Shown in pieces: positions 11,143 to 22,265 of a DNA stretch of 64,000 bases (its first letter is position 1; the number at the start of each line of letters is the position of its first letter). Source of the stretch: Incurvaria masculella (lineage: Eukaryota > Arthropoda > Insecta > Lepidoptera > Incurvariidae); NCBI GenBank assembly GCA_946894095.1, contig OX335650.1:5456001-5520000 (forward strand). The letters run 5' to 3'. The position numbers were made by a program, and so were the translations under genes. Below the pieces are notes generated by a model. It was not told the origin of the DNA. It was given only the letters and a program-made list of their open reading frames with translations, and did not search any database.

Positions 11143-11711
11143 GACGCGATGCTTAATTTTTTTTTTTTCAGATTTTATTTTAGTGTCAACACATATTTCT
11201 TCACACATCAAATATGTAGATCACTGAGAGATATTGGAAAAATGCAATTTTAGAAAATTTACGTTTAGAGCTTGATCAGACCTTTAATTTGAGTAACAAC
11301 ACGAAGAGTCTAGTCAAAGAAGTTCCAGAGATATTACCTAAAATGAATAGCAGTGTGACTATTTTTATGTCAGTACAACTCATTACAAAAAATTCAAACT
11401 ATTTAAATTTAAGTTCAAAAGGCGGCCACTTTTTTAAATATGGAGTTTTGAAACCGCTGAATAATTTCGGCCACTTGTTTCAAATACAGAATGTTGAAAC
11501 TACCATTCGCTAACTTCCGTTATCCGACTATTCATTATAAGTGAATATACCCCCATCCGAGAAGTCACATCAGAAACAACAAATCTTCTCTCAGAAAATA
11601 GAAACATAAATTGTGGTATGGTTAATTATAAGTGATGATAAGGTATGGTGTACAATCTCTTTATTAGATAGGTAGGAACTAATGTTAATAAAATACATAT
11701 TTAATTTAGAC
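11143..11711. other. AT-rich spacer and likely 3' end region of the next element
   Basis: 11640-11711 may be the 3' untranslated part of the minus-strand retroelement ending at 11712. The rest shows nothing. Confidence 0.35.
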
Positions 11712-12734
11712 TTAAAGATTAAAAACTTCTTCTAAAAGGGCCGGAGCTCCAGCTGTACCTAGAATACTGGCGGTGTTGCCTCTTTGGATTTCGAGGCTTA
11801 TTCGCCGGACAAAATGTGCCCCGGACCTGGGATCACCAGAACTTTCATATAAAAGTTTGCCTAACGTTGAAGCAATAGTTATCGCTTCTGGTGACCATGA
11901 ACCGAGTGTCTCGACGGCGAAAGCTAAAAACTCAAAGGAACTCGCCACGCAGCTGTATTTTTGATGTTTATTTGCTGCTGCCCTCTCAGCTGCAGCTCCG
12001 GCCGCGCGAGAAGTGGCCTGAATGTAGGACGGCGCCAGAGTATCCACACATGTGGCGTCCCATATTAATGCCTTTCCACTTGCCCACGGCACTAAGGTCA
12101 CCCCGTCCGGGCGTTTACCATCCGAGCGACTTATTCCTGGGGGCTCGGTGATGCTGGGGTAGTTTGCTGTCACCAGTGCTCTTTTTATAATGTTATTTAT
12201 ATTGTAATGGCGGGATAAACGACCAGCGCTCCTTTGGCATGATAAACCGTGGTGGCCCCATTCGGTAACGTTGGTACCACAGACGCACGTATGAGGATGG
12301 CACAATCTAGCACCGACTCGAAGGCCTATTTAAATTCTGAGAGTGTTACTATCAAGCAGAGTGCCTAGGCTTGGTGATGGATAGGCTTTTAACCACGCCC
12401 CGGATTCGGCGACTGATGATGCTAGAATGCGAGCTTTGTCAATGTCAGCACTATTCATCAAGAGGGAAGAGTGTATAGATTTTATAATCGGCAAATTCCA
12501 GGCTTTTTGGAGTTTAAGACGGATTGGAATAGGTTCTTCTGGGCACCTGGATTTCCAACCTTCGATAGCCCTGTTCAAGCAGTCCACCTCGAAATCACAG
12601 CCAAGTGATGGTGAAAGAATACTACCCACGAGTGGTAAACTGCTGTGGACGGAACTCAAAAATGCTGGAAGTGCAACATCTTTTGTGCGGGTATGGTTAT
12701 GGTAAAATATAGTCTGGTCCTTTGAGCTTGTGTA
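11712..12734 (-). pseudogene. C-terminal remnant of a non-LTR retrotransposon ORF: CCHC knuckle and restriction-like endonuclease
   Basis: One minus-strand frame is open from 12734 to 11712 except for a TAA at 12330-12332, which cuts it after the residues TLRI; the frame is unchanged downstream (IGLRVGARLCHPH). Downstream comes a zinc knuckle of pattern C-x1-C-x8-H-x4-C (CVCGTNVTEWGHHGLSC), then KRPDG and, 15 residues after that Asp, WDAT. RPD-x(14-15)-D is the core of the restriction-like endonuclease found at the C-terminus of R2/R4-type retrotransposons; the knuckle before it fits that architecture. The reverse transcriptase is missing, so the copy is 5' truncated and dead. A related C-terminal fragment lies at 42176-42417. 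The clade is not assigned. Confidence 0.7.
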
Positions 12735-12809
12735 TCATTTTCGTATAGTTCTTAAAAGATACCTCACCTATGAATATAAAAAAACACATAGTAACATCAT
12801 TTAAAAAAA

Positions 12810-12892
12810 GTCAAGTATTAATAAGTGACCAAGCAACACGAGTCGAGCGTTCACTAACAACAACTACGCCGCCTCTGTAGAGGGTCTACGAA
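12810..12892 (+). repeat. Conserved block with terminal hairpin, copy 1 of 3
   Basis: GTCAAGTATTAATAAGTGAC, then CACGAGTCGAGCGTTCAC, then GCCGCC and the hairpin GTAGAGGGTCTACG (12877-12890). The order and sequence recur at 13045 and 13389. The outer pair of the hairpin is T-G here and C-G in the other two. Confidence 0.75.
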
Positions 12893-13044
12893 GAAAGATT
12901 GTATTCTTAATTTTAATATTTTGCATCTGTAAAATTAAATTGATCGTACTAGTTTTTGATGTATTTTTAAATATTATGTATATTTATTATTAACATATAA
13001 AAAATATAAAAGAACCACTAAGCCTATTTTGAAGTCAATAATCT

Positions 13045-13129
13045 GGTTAATTTAATATAACCATGTAATATGAGGCGAGCATTCACAAAGTACAGCGAAA
13101 CCGCCTCCGAATCGTAGAGGGTCTACGAA
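13045..13129 (+). repeat. Conserved block with terminal hairpin, copy 2 of 3
   Basis: GGTTAATTTAATATAACC forms its own small stem, then ATATGAGGCGAGCATTCAC, CCGCC, and CGTAGAGGGTCTACGA. Hairpin start is 237 bp after that of copy 1; the sequence between is plain AT-rich DNA without similarity. Confidence 0.75.
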
Positions 13130-13388
13130 TTAACAAGCTACAATCAAATTATGCGTGCCAATTGAATTCTTCGTTTTAATTTTCATATATACTAATAAAC
13201 TCGATACATTAATTTAATGCTTAGTTAAAAGAGTAATCATAAAAATATAACTTATCTTACCACACGATATTGTTTTTATTTAATTTACAACCATGGTAAT
13301 TTGGTATTTAATTTCGTAAACAAATATCTGCGTTCTATATAAGAATGTCGAGGCCTAAAAGTTGAAAAAAAAAAACTATAGTCAATGT

Positions 13389-13467
13389 GGTCAAATAAAT
13401 GTTACCACAGAATATGAGTCGAGCCTTAACATACTTCAGCCAAGCTGCCGCCGTAGAGGGTCTACGT
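13389..13467 (+). repeat. Conserved block with terminal hairpin, copy 3 of 3
   Basis: GGTCAAATAAATGTTACC, AATATGAGTCGAGCCTTAAC, GCCGCC, and CGTAGAGGGTCTACG (13452-13466). Hairpin spacing from copy 2 is 339 bp. Only about 80 bp are conserved, so this is not a simple satellite. Confidence 0.75.
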
Positions 13468-13676
13468 ATAATAAAAAAGCAAGCAAGTAATGCGTTAAAT
13501 ATTTTATTCTATCATATCTATTAATTCCTCAAAATGAAAACATTTCAATTAATCAGCAACAGAAACAGGACTTACCTCAACAAAGTTTAGCATCCAGATG
13601 GTCGATTTTGTAGGTCTATATCTACGGTTAGAAACTAGCTTCAGTATGTCTCATCAGCTTGCTATGTGGGTTTCAT

Positions 13677-13920
13677 CGTTGGTGGTTCGAAATACTGTAG
13701 GTCCCGATCTTTATTTACTTTGGTGAGGATCTATCCCGCCCAGATTGGTACAATCGCATTAAAGAAACTATGGTCGAAGCGGCAATGACATTTGTCCATG
13801 TTTAATATTCATTCAGTGTTTCTGTGCCCCTAATTACACCGTACATAGTGGATAGTTGTTGCACTCGGCTAGGACCTATCGTGACAGTATTTCATAAAAA
13901 AACTATGCCATAGGCATGAA
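13677..13920 (+). mobile_element. SINE body, head missing
   Basis: GGTGGTTCGAAATACTGTAGG, CCCGCCCAGATTGGTACAAT, CGCATTAAAG, TGGTCGAAGCGGCAATGACA and GGACCTATCGTGACAGTA follow the order of the shared SINE body. The 3' part is scrambled; ends in AAAAA. Confidence 0.7.
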
Positions 13921-15280
13921 ATGAAGGGATCCTTGCGCCAGCAAATAGAGGTTACATAAAACCCGGTTGTATGTAAACCGAAGCTGCACCGGCAAAGTTC
14001 CGGTTTGAGTCTACTTTGTTGTTTAAGTTTGGCAGTAAACCAACGCCACTAAAAATAACCAAGAGAAAGGGCGGTGAAGTTGCTGAAGCTGTATATTAAA
14101 TATATGAATCATGTTATTTTTCTTACAGGCGTCTGCAAATTTTACAAGATTTGGTCACGTTTGTAAAACTAAGAGGGTTATCGATCTCCTTCGAATGTAA
14201 GTAAATATACTTTCTCGTACTAAGCACGTACATCGCTTATTTCAAGGAATGTGACATGAATGTATTTATAATCTACCGTGAAGCATGAACACATTAATCA
14301 AAGAAAGATCCCTGTAAAAAGAACTACGAAAAGGTTTCTTCATCACCAGGGGTAATAGAGCCGGCAGTATGTAATATGCATATCATGGGGAAAGAAACCG
14401 AAACCGATAGCAAGATGTTTCCCTGTCACCGAGCTGCACCTCGATAGAAAGCCGCCCTACGGCACCGCGCCGCCCCAGGGCACCACGCCGTCCCCGCCGA
14501 GGGCAGCCGCCGCCGCGACCGACCGACTCGTTAGTCGTACGCGACGCCAATACTAATTAGCTCTTTGAATCGACGCACGATCTCATCGTCTGGCACCGGA
14601 CTGTGCAAAATTATATTCAATTTCTATTCATGTGCGTTCGTTTTAGACGATTTTAGTAACGAATTGGGCGTTTTACCCTGTTTGACGGTGGGATTCGGTT
14701 AAAATTTAAAATGTCCAACCCGGAATTGGTTAATCATGGGATCTAAACATAAAGGTTTTAAATGGAGTTATGTTGCTGGTGATTCAAGAAATATAGAATA
14801 ACGGTATATCTCAAAGGCAGTTATCGAGGAGGAAAAACTTTGGAAAGTGTACACCTCAGATTAAAAAGGAAGAAGGCAATCTAGCGCGCCTGCTATGAGA
14901 CGCGCTGTCGCTAATTTTCAAAAAATTCCGACCCAATTTAAACGAACATGCCACAGGTAAATATAGTCGCAGAATTTTCGGAGGGATTGTGTAGTATTTA
15001 TTGGTGAGAACTGACTTAGCGAACTGTGTTGGACACGACGCGCAGCTGGTTTCTTATAGGAGTATTTGCACAAATTGTCCACACGGCAGCGACCCGCGTA
15101 ACGCTCACGTGACACTTCTACTTCCTTTTCTCTTCTGTGAGCGAAACCAAGTTGGTCAATCATGTAGATGTTATCAAATCTGTTTGCGTGTTAAGACAAA
15201 TTCAATGATACATTGGGTCTTCAATATCTCATTACTAGATAATTGTATGTATTTAATGGATACGACATTACCGTTATCTT
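13921..15280. other. Unassigned; includes a GC-rich patch
   Basis: 14405-14530 is rich in CCGCC and CpG with no coding frame I can support. The rest is AT-rich. Confidence 0.4.
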
Positions 15281-15416
15281 ATTAATTTGAGTTTCAGCGA
15301 CATCTACATTTGAAGCATTGTAATCAGATTGTGAAAATAATCTGAAAAAGTATTGGTCGTGACATTCGTCGGAACCTGCACCTTGAAATGTAGATGTCGC
15401 TGAAACTCAAATTAAT
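15281..15416. mobile_element. 136-bp MITE with perfect 31-bp terminal inverted repeats
   Basis: ATTAATTTGAGTTTCAGCGA CATCTACATTT at the left is exactly repeated in reverse complement at 15386-15416. The interior is 74 bp. The outermost ATTAAT is itself palindromic, so the target duplication cannot be separated from the repeat. Pieces of the same terminus occur near 4290 and 28980 (GAGTTTCAGCGACA). Confidence 0.85.
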
Positions 15417-16239
15417 CTCATTACTACTTCAAAGCTATGTAGTGAAGTGTTCATAGCCAGAGTACCAAGCAATGCTTGTTATGCTAACATTTAAAAATAT
15501 GCAAAACGCATGGTCCATACAAAACTTGAACTTGCGCGGAACGTTCCTTCTTATTTAAAGTCTCAAGGTACCGGCAAAACATAAACATTATTAAATGATA
15601 GATAGCGAGAAAGAGCACTATGATAAATTATCTCGTGTCTACCTATATTTTCGCTGTGACTGCGCTCGAGCACCTACACGAGATGTTAACGGGCTTATGG
15701 TCCAACCGAACCTTAACCAGATATTTCTTAGAATATTAAGAGTAAAAGGGACGATAGTATGTAGTACGACTTAAATAAAATTCGCCACACACGTTTTGTG
15801 CGTACAATTTATCCAAGCTGTGCAAAACTATTTTATTTACCAGTCTTGTTCTAAATATGGTAAGGAATACCAGGTTAATGTTGATACCATAAGATACCCT
15901 TAATCGTTCCGTATCGCCCCAGTGGCTTTGCTCTCACTCACCATAAATACAGGCCGCATATCCAAGTGATGTTAGAAAATAGATAGATTTTTTAAAATAA
16001 TTTATGTACAATACTAATTTTGAAGCGAAATTTTTATCATTCGGTCGTTACACGCTGAAATCAGAGTATTGGTAGGTGGTCTGGGTCACGCGCCAGTAAT
16101 ATAATTTTGTCGGTACAGACAGAACAAGGCGAATACAATATCGACGTTCCACGGTGTTGGGCGATGGGCGAGCCATAGTCTATTCTTTTGAATTATCAAT
16201 GCATTTTAATTGTCACGTAGGCAATGCATTGTAAATTGA
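15417..16239. other. Spacer, nothing recognised
   Basis: Mixed composition; two AATGCATT motifs near 16198 and 16222 are too short to interpret. Confidence 0.4.
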
Positions 16240-16269
16240 AAGTCATTTTAAATCTGATTCTTCAAAAAC

Positions 16270-16392
16270 TTCTAGTTTCATGAAAATGGACATTGAAAAC
16301 GGACAACTGTGAAAAACCCGACTGCACTCTGAGTTGCTTAACCTCGATTATTGGACGACGCGCCACTAGCCTACTGAGACTGAAAAACCTGT
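16270..16392 (-). mobile_element. 5S-type SINE head fragment
   Basis: On the minus strand: CAGTCTCAGTAGGCTAGTGG, CGCG, then CGAGGTTAAGCAACTCAGAG. The body is lost except for a weak trace. Confidence 0.65.
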
Positions 16393-16929
16393 AGGTTAAA
16401 GGTTATTTTCTAAGCTTTCTAAAGCTTTTATTTTATGTTATTTTTAAAACTTCATTCAGTTTATTATTAACAATAAAATAATCGAAACAAATTTCATTTT
16501 ATTTCGACGCCTTCAGCATTAAAAATAATATATTCATTTCAAAAATATTGATGTAGTATTGAAAAAACCATTGCAGAATTCCTCAAGAATTTAGATGCTT
16601 CTATGACTGTGAAAGAGTCAGTCTATTCGAAAATCACACGGCACGTTTTCACTATTCCAATTGTATACTCTGCTCACACACGGTTTGTCTGTCGCCTAGA
16701 TTTAATTATAGATATTGACTATTCAGAGCAGGTAAGAGCCCGGAACGTGTGTTCTATGTATAAACAAGCGCTAAAGGAAATTCCATTGGTAAATGCACCA
16801 ACTTGGTGTCTACATTAAGTCGTATTGGTATGTAGGGCTCGAAAACGTCTCAAGAACTAAAGAAATACCATACAATCAATGACCATTGGGAAGAAAAGAA
16901 AATGTTATTAACACCAAAAAATAAACAGT

Positions 16930-17200
16930 GAATATAACTGTAATTCCAATAATAACAACCGTCTTGCAACGTTAAAATATAGCCAAATAAGTAGATATAT
17001 TACTCTAAATGAGCGAAAACAGCCTTAAACATTAAAGGTTACTGTATCTTTAAATTGTTTTTTGTTTAACTGTGTGCAATAACTGTATTGTCTTGCTATT
17101 TCCCTAAATTTGTGAAACTAGTTTCTAGCTTTGGTATTTTCAGTTATTACTTATATTCGGTAAAAAGGTACTGTCCAATCAGGTACTGCTCATTAATAGA
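16930..17200 (+). repeat. About 270-bp dispersed repeat, copy A
   Basis: Matches 59932-60205 in the same orientation over its whole length: AACTGTAATTCCAATAATAA, CAACCGTCTTGCAACG, AGCCTTAAACATTAAAGG, GCAATAACTGT, GTTTCTAGCTTTGGTAT, GGTACTGTCCAATC. No terminal inverted repeat or open frame. The family is unknown to me. Confidence 0.8.
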
Positions 17201-17228
17201 TACCTAATACATTAAAAGCAATGAGAAA

Positions 17229-17443
17229 TCAGTCAGTCAGTCAGTCAGCGTGTTTGCGTCCACTGTTGGACATACGCTTCTCCATTTTTTCTCCAGTCCT
17301 ATCGGCCCTCAATGGTACGAAACCACTGCTTTCCGCCGACGCCGGGTCCCAAACTGGCGGGTGGTCTTCACCCACTCCGTTTTCCTGTCCACGGCCACCA
17401 GTGTAGGACACGGTTACTCCAACATTCGTCGTCTCTTCGACCA
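17229..17443 (-). pseudogene. RTE-type LINE 3' end
   Basis: Reads on the minus strand from a CGAAGAGACGACG breakpoint to the (GACT)n tail at 17230-17248, and aligns base for base with the intact end at 63410-63640 (GGAGTAACCGTGTCCTACAC, GTCCAACAGTGGACGCAAAC). Small indels destroy the frame. Confidence 0.85.
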
Positions 17444-17484
17444 TGTAAAATACTTTACCATAAATAACTGAATTTTAACTGTGC

Positions 17485-18027
17485 TTAAGGTGGCCCATCC
17501 CGCTCATCTCCCCATACAAAAGGGGAAAGAAGATCACGCCCATATTTCTTGTCAGAGATCCAAAATTTTGCTCAAAATAGCTTTATTTGATCGAACTAGA
17601 TGTCTGATGACCATTGGCATTGTAAAATTGTGTTTGGTTTCTAAGTTATAAGGTCCGAAAGTTCGAATTTTTCTCGCGTTTTATACAATAACTTTGGAAG
17701 TGGATTACGCAATGATAAAGTAAGAACATCGTAAAATTATTAGTTATCAGACATAGCTTATTTAATCAAGATTGATGAACTATTTGGTTTTTGTTAGATT
17801 TTTGACTACAGCGGTCGTGGTTTACTTTTAGCTATAAGTCGTTTTGAAATTAAAATTTTCGTAAATCTTACCAAATCATACGCATTGTCTTTTTTGTGGA
17901 CATGTTGCATCTTCCTCATCACGGAGCCTGTCTTATTCTTTGAAACCGAGAAGGTCCCAGAGAGCAACAGCACGGTTTTGTACCGTGCCCGTGAATGAGT
18001 TAGGCCCGCCGGGTTGGGCCACCTTAA
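17485..18027 (+). mobile_element. Full-length TTAA-flanked MITE, best preserved copy
   Basis: 543 bp with TTAA at both ends (within CTTAAG on both sides). The left end GGTGGCCCATCCCGCTCATC and right end CCCGCCGGGTTGGGCCACC share GGTGGCCCA as inverted ends. Internal hairpin GCACGGTTTTGTACCGTGC near 17970. The inside has no long frame. Confidence 0.92.
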
Positions 18028-18835
18028 GTAGTAAACAGTTGCACTTTCAGTGCACCCATTTATTTTTAGTTTGAATTTTCAACATAATTTCACTAAGAAT
18101 GCTGGCTGCTTGGGGGTTCTAACTATATCACAAACCAACTTAAAGTCCGAAAAACCAAACTACATACCTCATAACTTGCATGCAACGAGAGGATCTCCCA
18201 CCGTAATGCAACAAATTACTTAAGGCGTGAATGGCCGCCATTAACATGATTGATCAGGTTAGGGGGACCCGTTCGATGCTCGGCGTCAATGCTTTTTGGC
18301 GGCGACATGCTATTGAATTATTTCAGCGGGTCGTGTCCATCCATTAGTCAAATAGGTTTTCCATCAAGATTAACTTATCTGGCCGGTGACAGCGTCCCTC
18401 CACGCGCCCCGCACTCCGTCAGCAACCCGCCACGCTCCAGGATTCAGGGATTTTGCTGGTATAAAGGGTCTTTGTAGCTCATATCGAATGATCGCGCCTT
18501 TGAATAAAATATGTATTTTGCGAGCTGTTATCCTTCAAGGCTGTCTAGCGCCGTAGTTTGTTTTTGGAAATGTTTTATTCGATGTCTAGACGATAAGAAA
18601 TAATATGTTACGACAATCTAAATTTATCCAAGCATTTTAAAGGCTAGCAAACTATGGACTATATGTGGAATAGATATCTGATGCAACAAGAGTAACTAGC
18701 AAAATTATTAACTCACTCGTTTCAAAACTCCGTGACAGGGTAAATTTGAACCGACCAAAATAATTTAATAATAATAATAACATCCTTAATAAAAGTCCCT
18801 ATTTTGATATAATAACTTTTCTACAGTCCCTGCTT
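18028..18835. other. Spacer; short (AAT)n at 18765
   Basis: No gene motif. A TAATAATAATAATAA run near 18765-18780 could be a LINE tail. Confidence 0.4.
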
Positions 18836-19237
18836 GAGCGGTTCCTGGCCCAGGGGCGGTTGGACTGGCATTCAATGCCAGAGGTCCGGGTTCAAATCCC
18901 CGCCCCGTTCATGCACCACATTCTTTCTCTTTCTGAGTTGCATAAACGCTTTTCGTTACGAATGCGAGCTGTTCCATGGTTCGGGATCCGAATAAAATTG
19001 TAGGTTTCCTTTCATTAGTAGGTGGTAGGAATAAGCCTGCTCGGGTTGAAACAATCGCATTTGATTAAAATATGGCCGAAGCGGCAATGGAAATTTGTCC
19101 ATATTTACATTAAGTTCAACGTAGCCGTGCTCATAAAGGGAAGGTGGCATATCACCTTATTCCTTCGGGAATGCGGTCTGTTGGGTTAATATCATGACGA
19201 TAGGTGTGTTATTAGGCATCCATGTCATATTGAAAAA
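18836..19237 (+). mobile_element. Full-length SINE with tRNA-like head
   Basis: Head: GAGCGGTTCCTGGCCCAGGG, CATTCAATGCCAGAGGTCC and B box GGTCCGGGTTCAAATCC. Then a linker (CTTTCTCTTTCTGAGTTG, ACGAATGCGAGCTGTTCC) and the shared body (AGGTGGTAGGAATAAGCC, GGCCGAAGCGGCAATGG, GTAGCCGTGCTCATAAAGGG), ending in AAAAA. About 400 bp. This is the clearest tRNA-headed copy. Confidence 0.88.
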
Positions 19238-19629
19238 CATCAATCCCTGTTCCTTCTCATTCTGTAAAATTGGGTTTAATGCCAATCTCAGTATTAATTA
19301 TTTATGTTTAATTATGTTAGTTAAATATGATTTGCTTGTTTTGTTGGGTAGGCATCACGGAGATCTCCGTAATTGGCATGCTGCTTCGATTGCAGAATTT
19401 TTTATGTTTTAAGTTTATTTCTATTTTCCTTAGCTACAGTTGGACCCGATAGGTGGCACTTTTGTCAAGATCCAGATTAAAAAAAAAACGACCCATTTTT
19501 TTATTTCTCACAAAAAACATGGAATCTCAAACGTTGATATGTCAGTTATGAGTGATTGAACTGAATTGAAACCACGGACTTTTTTACCGCTTGATGGTAA
19601 TTAACCGTTGATTGACTACAGATCTAATG
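19238..19629. other. Spacer; possible left half of a split SINE at its end
   Basis: AACCACGG near 19572 and GATCTAATGGTC at 19621-19632 resemble minus-strand SINE sequence that would continue at 22184. The similarity is short. Confidence 0.3.
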
Positions 19630-22183
19630 GTCGATTTCCAAGTCTGATGGATATCCGTAGTGGTATTCCCCAGCTCTCAAAAATATTGTCAAAGAAAAGA
19701 AAAAAAATCATCGACTTTATAAAATACACAAAAACCCAAGGGATTATCAAACCTTTTCTATACTAAGGGCCCGTCAAAAACGAGTGCAGAACCTATGCTG
19801 GCAGAATTATGTTAGCACTTGTGAGTCTCGTATTGGAAAAGACCCGAAACGAATATGGACCTACTGCAAAAATCTTAAAGGACAAAATTCAATACCCAAA
19901 CAAATTACGTACGATGGATCGATAGCCTCTGGCGGAGCTGAGATTTGCGAGTCTTTCAGTAAATATTTTCAATCTGTTTATTTAACCCTATCTACGGCCG
20001 TTAACGCTGCAGCTGTCCCCGTTGCTGGGTCCAGTCGCGCTGTGACTACCATCCACCCACCTTTGGATGTCATGAGCTCCGTTGAGCTGTCTCCTGCCAT
20101 TGTCTTTAAACATCTCAAAAGCATTGACGTAAATAAAGGTCCAGGCAGCGATGGGATACCTGCTATTTTAGTTAAGAATTGTGCTCCCAGCCTAGCCTCT
20201 CCACTATCAATTATATTTCAGCGTTCGATGAAAGAGGGATCATTCCCATCGATATGGAAGGAGGCTTTCATCGTACCTATTCACAAGGGCGGATCAAAGC
20301 AGAAGGTGGAAAATTATCGCCCCGTGTCGATACTCTCAGTTTTTAGCAAACTATTTGAAAAAATTGTGTATGAACAGGTTTACTCCTCAATTAAGCTTAA
20401 TATAACATCAACTCAACATGGATTTCTGAGTAAACGTTCAGCGGTCACAAACTTAGCAATTTTCACAGATTTCGTTGCAAATAGCATGGATAGTGGCTTA
20501 CAAGTTGACACCGTGTACACCGACTACGCCAAATGTTTCGATAGAATAAATCACCACATTCTCACCCAGAAGCTTGGCGAGATCGGTGTACATGGAGACT
20601 TACTAAGATGGTTCACGTCATATGTGCAAAATCGCTCTCAATCTGTTCGTATCGGAACGAATCATTCTGCATTCGTAGGAACCTTTCTGGAGTCCCTCAA
20701 GGTTCCCATTTGGGACCTTTGTTATTTAACTTCTATCTATATGACATAATAAATTGTTTTCAGCACTCTCAGTATTTACTTTACGCAGACGACATGAAAG
20801 TGTTTACAGCCGTAAGCAAATTAGAAGATTGTTTTAAATTACAAAGTGATCTGGGTAGACTAGAACAATACTGTGTTAAAAATAACTTAACGTTAAATGT
20901 AAGTAAGTGTCAAGTTATTACATTCACAAGGAAAATCAAGAAAGTAAACTTCGAATACAAGCTGACAGGTGTTGCAATGCAGCGCGTGGAAAGTGTTCGG
21001 GACTTAGGTGTGATACTGGACTCCAAATTACTGTTCGATAAACATTACGATCACATCACCAAAAAGGGCCTCAAAACTCTAGGTTTTCTCTTGCGTATTG
21101 CAAAGCCGTTCAAACATGAGATGACACTTAAAACATTGTATCTTGCCTATGTTAGAAACACATTAGAATTTGCATCCTTAATATGGAATCCATGTTACAT
21201 AACTTATATTCACAGATTAGAGAGAATTCAAAATATTTTTTTAAAACATTTGAACCATCGTGTGAAAAAACAGTTTAATACTTACGCAGAGGCGGCGTAC
21301 CATCATGAAATCATGACTCTAGAAAATAGACGCACATACACAGATATGTTGCTGCTTCACAAGATTGTCAATGGAGATAATATAGATTGTCCAGAACTGC
21401 TGGCAAAAATTCGATTACGTTGCCCAACTTTTAACACAAGAAAGACATACCTCTTTCAAGTCAATCTTTCGAATACTAAGTACGCAAAAAATTCAGTAAT
21501 CAATCGCTGCATGGGTACCTATAATAATGATTTCGTGGACATTGATATTTTTAACTGCAAATCAAAAGCTTTCTCACTTTTGGTCAAGGAAAAACTTACC
21601 CCAAATTTCGGATAATTACTCTGCGCAATGACAACCTTGATTTTGAGTGAGTGTTGCACTCACCGCTCACACAATGTCCCCTTCCCATTCTTTAATTTTT
21701 TAATTTTTTAGTGCTCGCCATCATACTATCATAAAACCGATCACATATAGATACACACATACACACACCCTCTCACCCTCCCTCTTACACATGGACACAC
21801 ATTCCCTCACACACACATACATAACACATGGCAAATGTTGCTTCTTGTATAACTTTTGTTTTGTTTTTGTTATGTTATGGTAAAAAGTTTACATTTTGTT
21901 ACTAATTAGGCTATATTTTATTTTTATTTTGGTTGTTAATTTGTCATCAATATCGGGGCAAGAGAAATTACTTTTATTTGTTATACTTTTTAGTTCGTTT
22001 TTTTAAACGTTTTTCTTTATTATTGATTACATTTTCTTGTTCGTACGTAATGGTAATAAATGGGAATTGTTTTTGGGGGTAGCATAAGCATAAATAATAT
22101 GTCTTATTATATTAGAATGTGTTCGTATGTACCTATGTTACCGCTTTTAATTCTCTTAAATAACAATAAATAAATAAATAACA
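19630..22183 (+). mobile_element. 5'-truncated Jockey-like LINE
   Basis: Contains the reverse transcriptase frames described separately, a 3' untranslated region with CA-rich stretches (21735-21835), and a tail of AATAAATAAATAAATAAC (22166-22183). ORF1 and the apurinic endonuclease are absent, so the copy is truncated. Directly after the tail lies a 5S-type SINE head (22184). Confidence 0.85.
19661..21615 (+). pseudogene. Reverse transcriptase of a Jockey-like LINE, frameshifted
   Basis: The frame opens after a TAG at 19658-19660 with WYSPALKNIVKEK, a typical start of the RT region. Visible motifs in order: NKGPGSDGIPAILVKN, ENYRPVSILSVFSKLFEK, QHGFLSKRSAVTNL, TDYAKCFDRINH (motif A with catalytic Asp), then a one-base shift at about 20685-20700, and in the next frame GVPQGSHLGPLLF (motif B), YADD (motif C, both Asp present) and a long thumb/C-terminal part ending KLTPNFG. 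Because of the shift and the upstream stop no full protein is possible. Low decay otherwise suggests a fairly young insertion. Confidence 0.88.
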
Positions 22184-22265
22184 GTCACCCATCAAAGAAT
22201 CTGACCGCGCCCAGACTTACTCAACCATGATAATCGAACACAGAGGCGTCGCCCTGGGCGATCGA
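22184..22265 (-). mobile_element. 5S-type SINE head abutting the LINE tail
   Basis: AGTCACCCATCAAAGAATC, CCGCGCCCAGACTTACTCAA and GAGGCGTCGCCCTGGGC correspond to minus-strand GGATGGGTGACC ... GTTAAGCAACGCTGGG ... CCCAGTGGCGCG. The body is missing here and would lie on the other side of the LINE. Confidence 0.6.

Noticed and set aside
12810..13467. CRISPR-like array
   Set aside because: Three units with 150-260-bp unequal spacers in a eukaryotic genome; no cas genes.
17241..17444. Minus-strand frame with YTGGRGQEN as a gene
   Set aside because: It is an off-frame reading of the RTE LINE C-terminus, also seen off-frame at 63369-63626.
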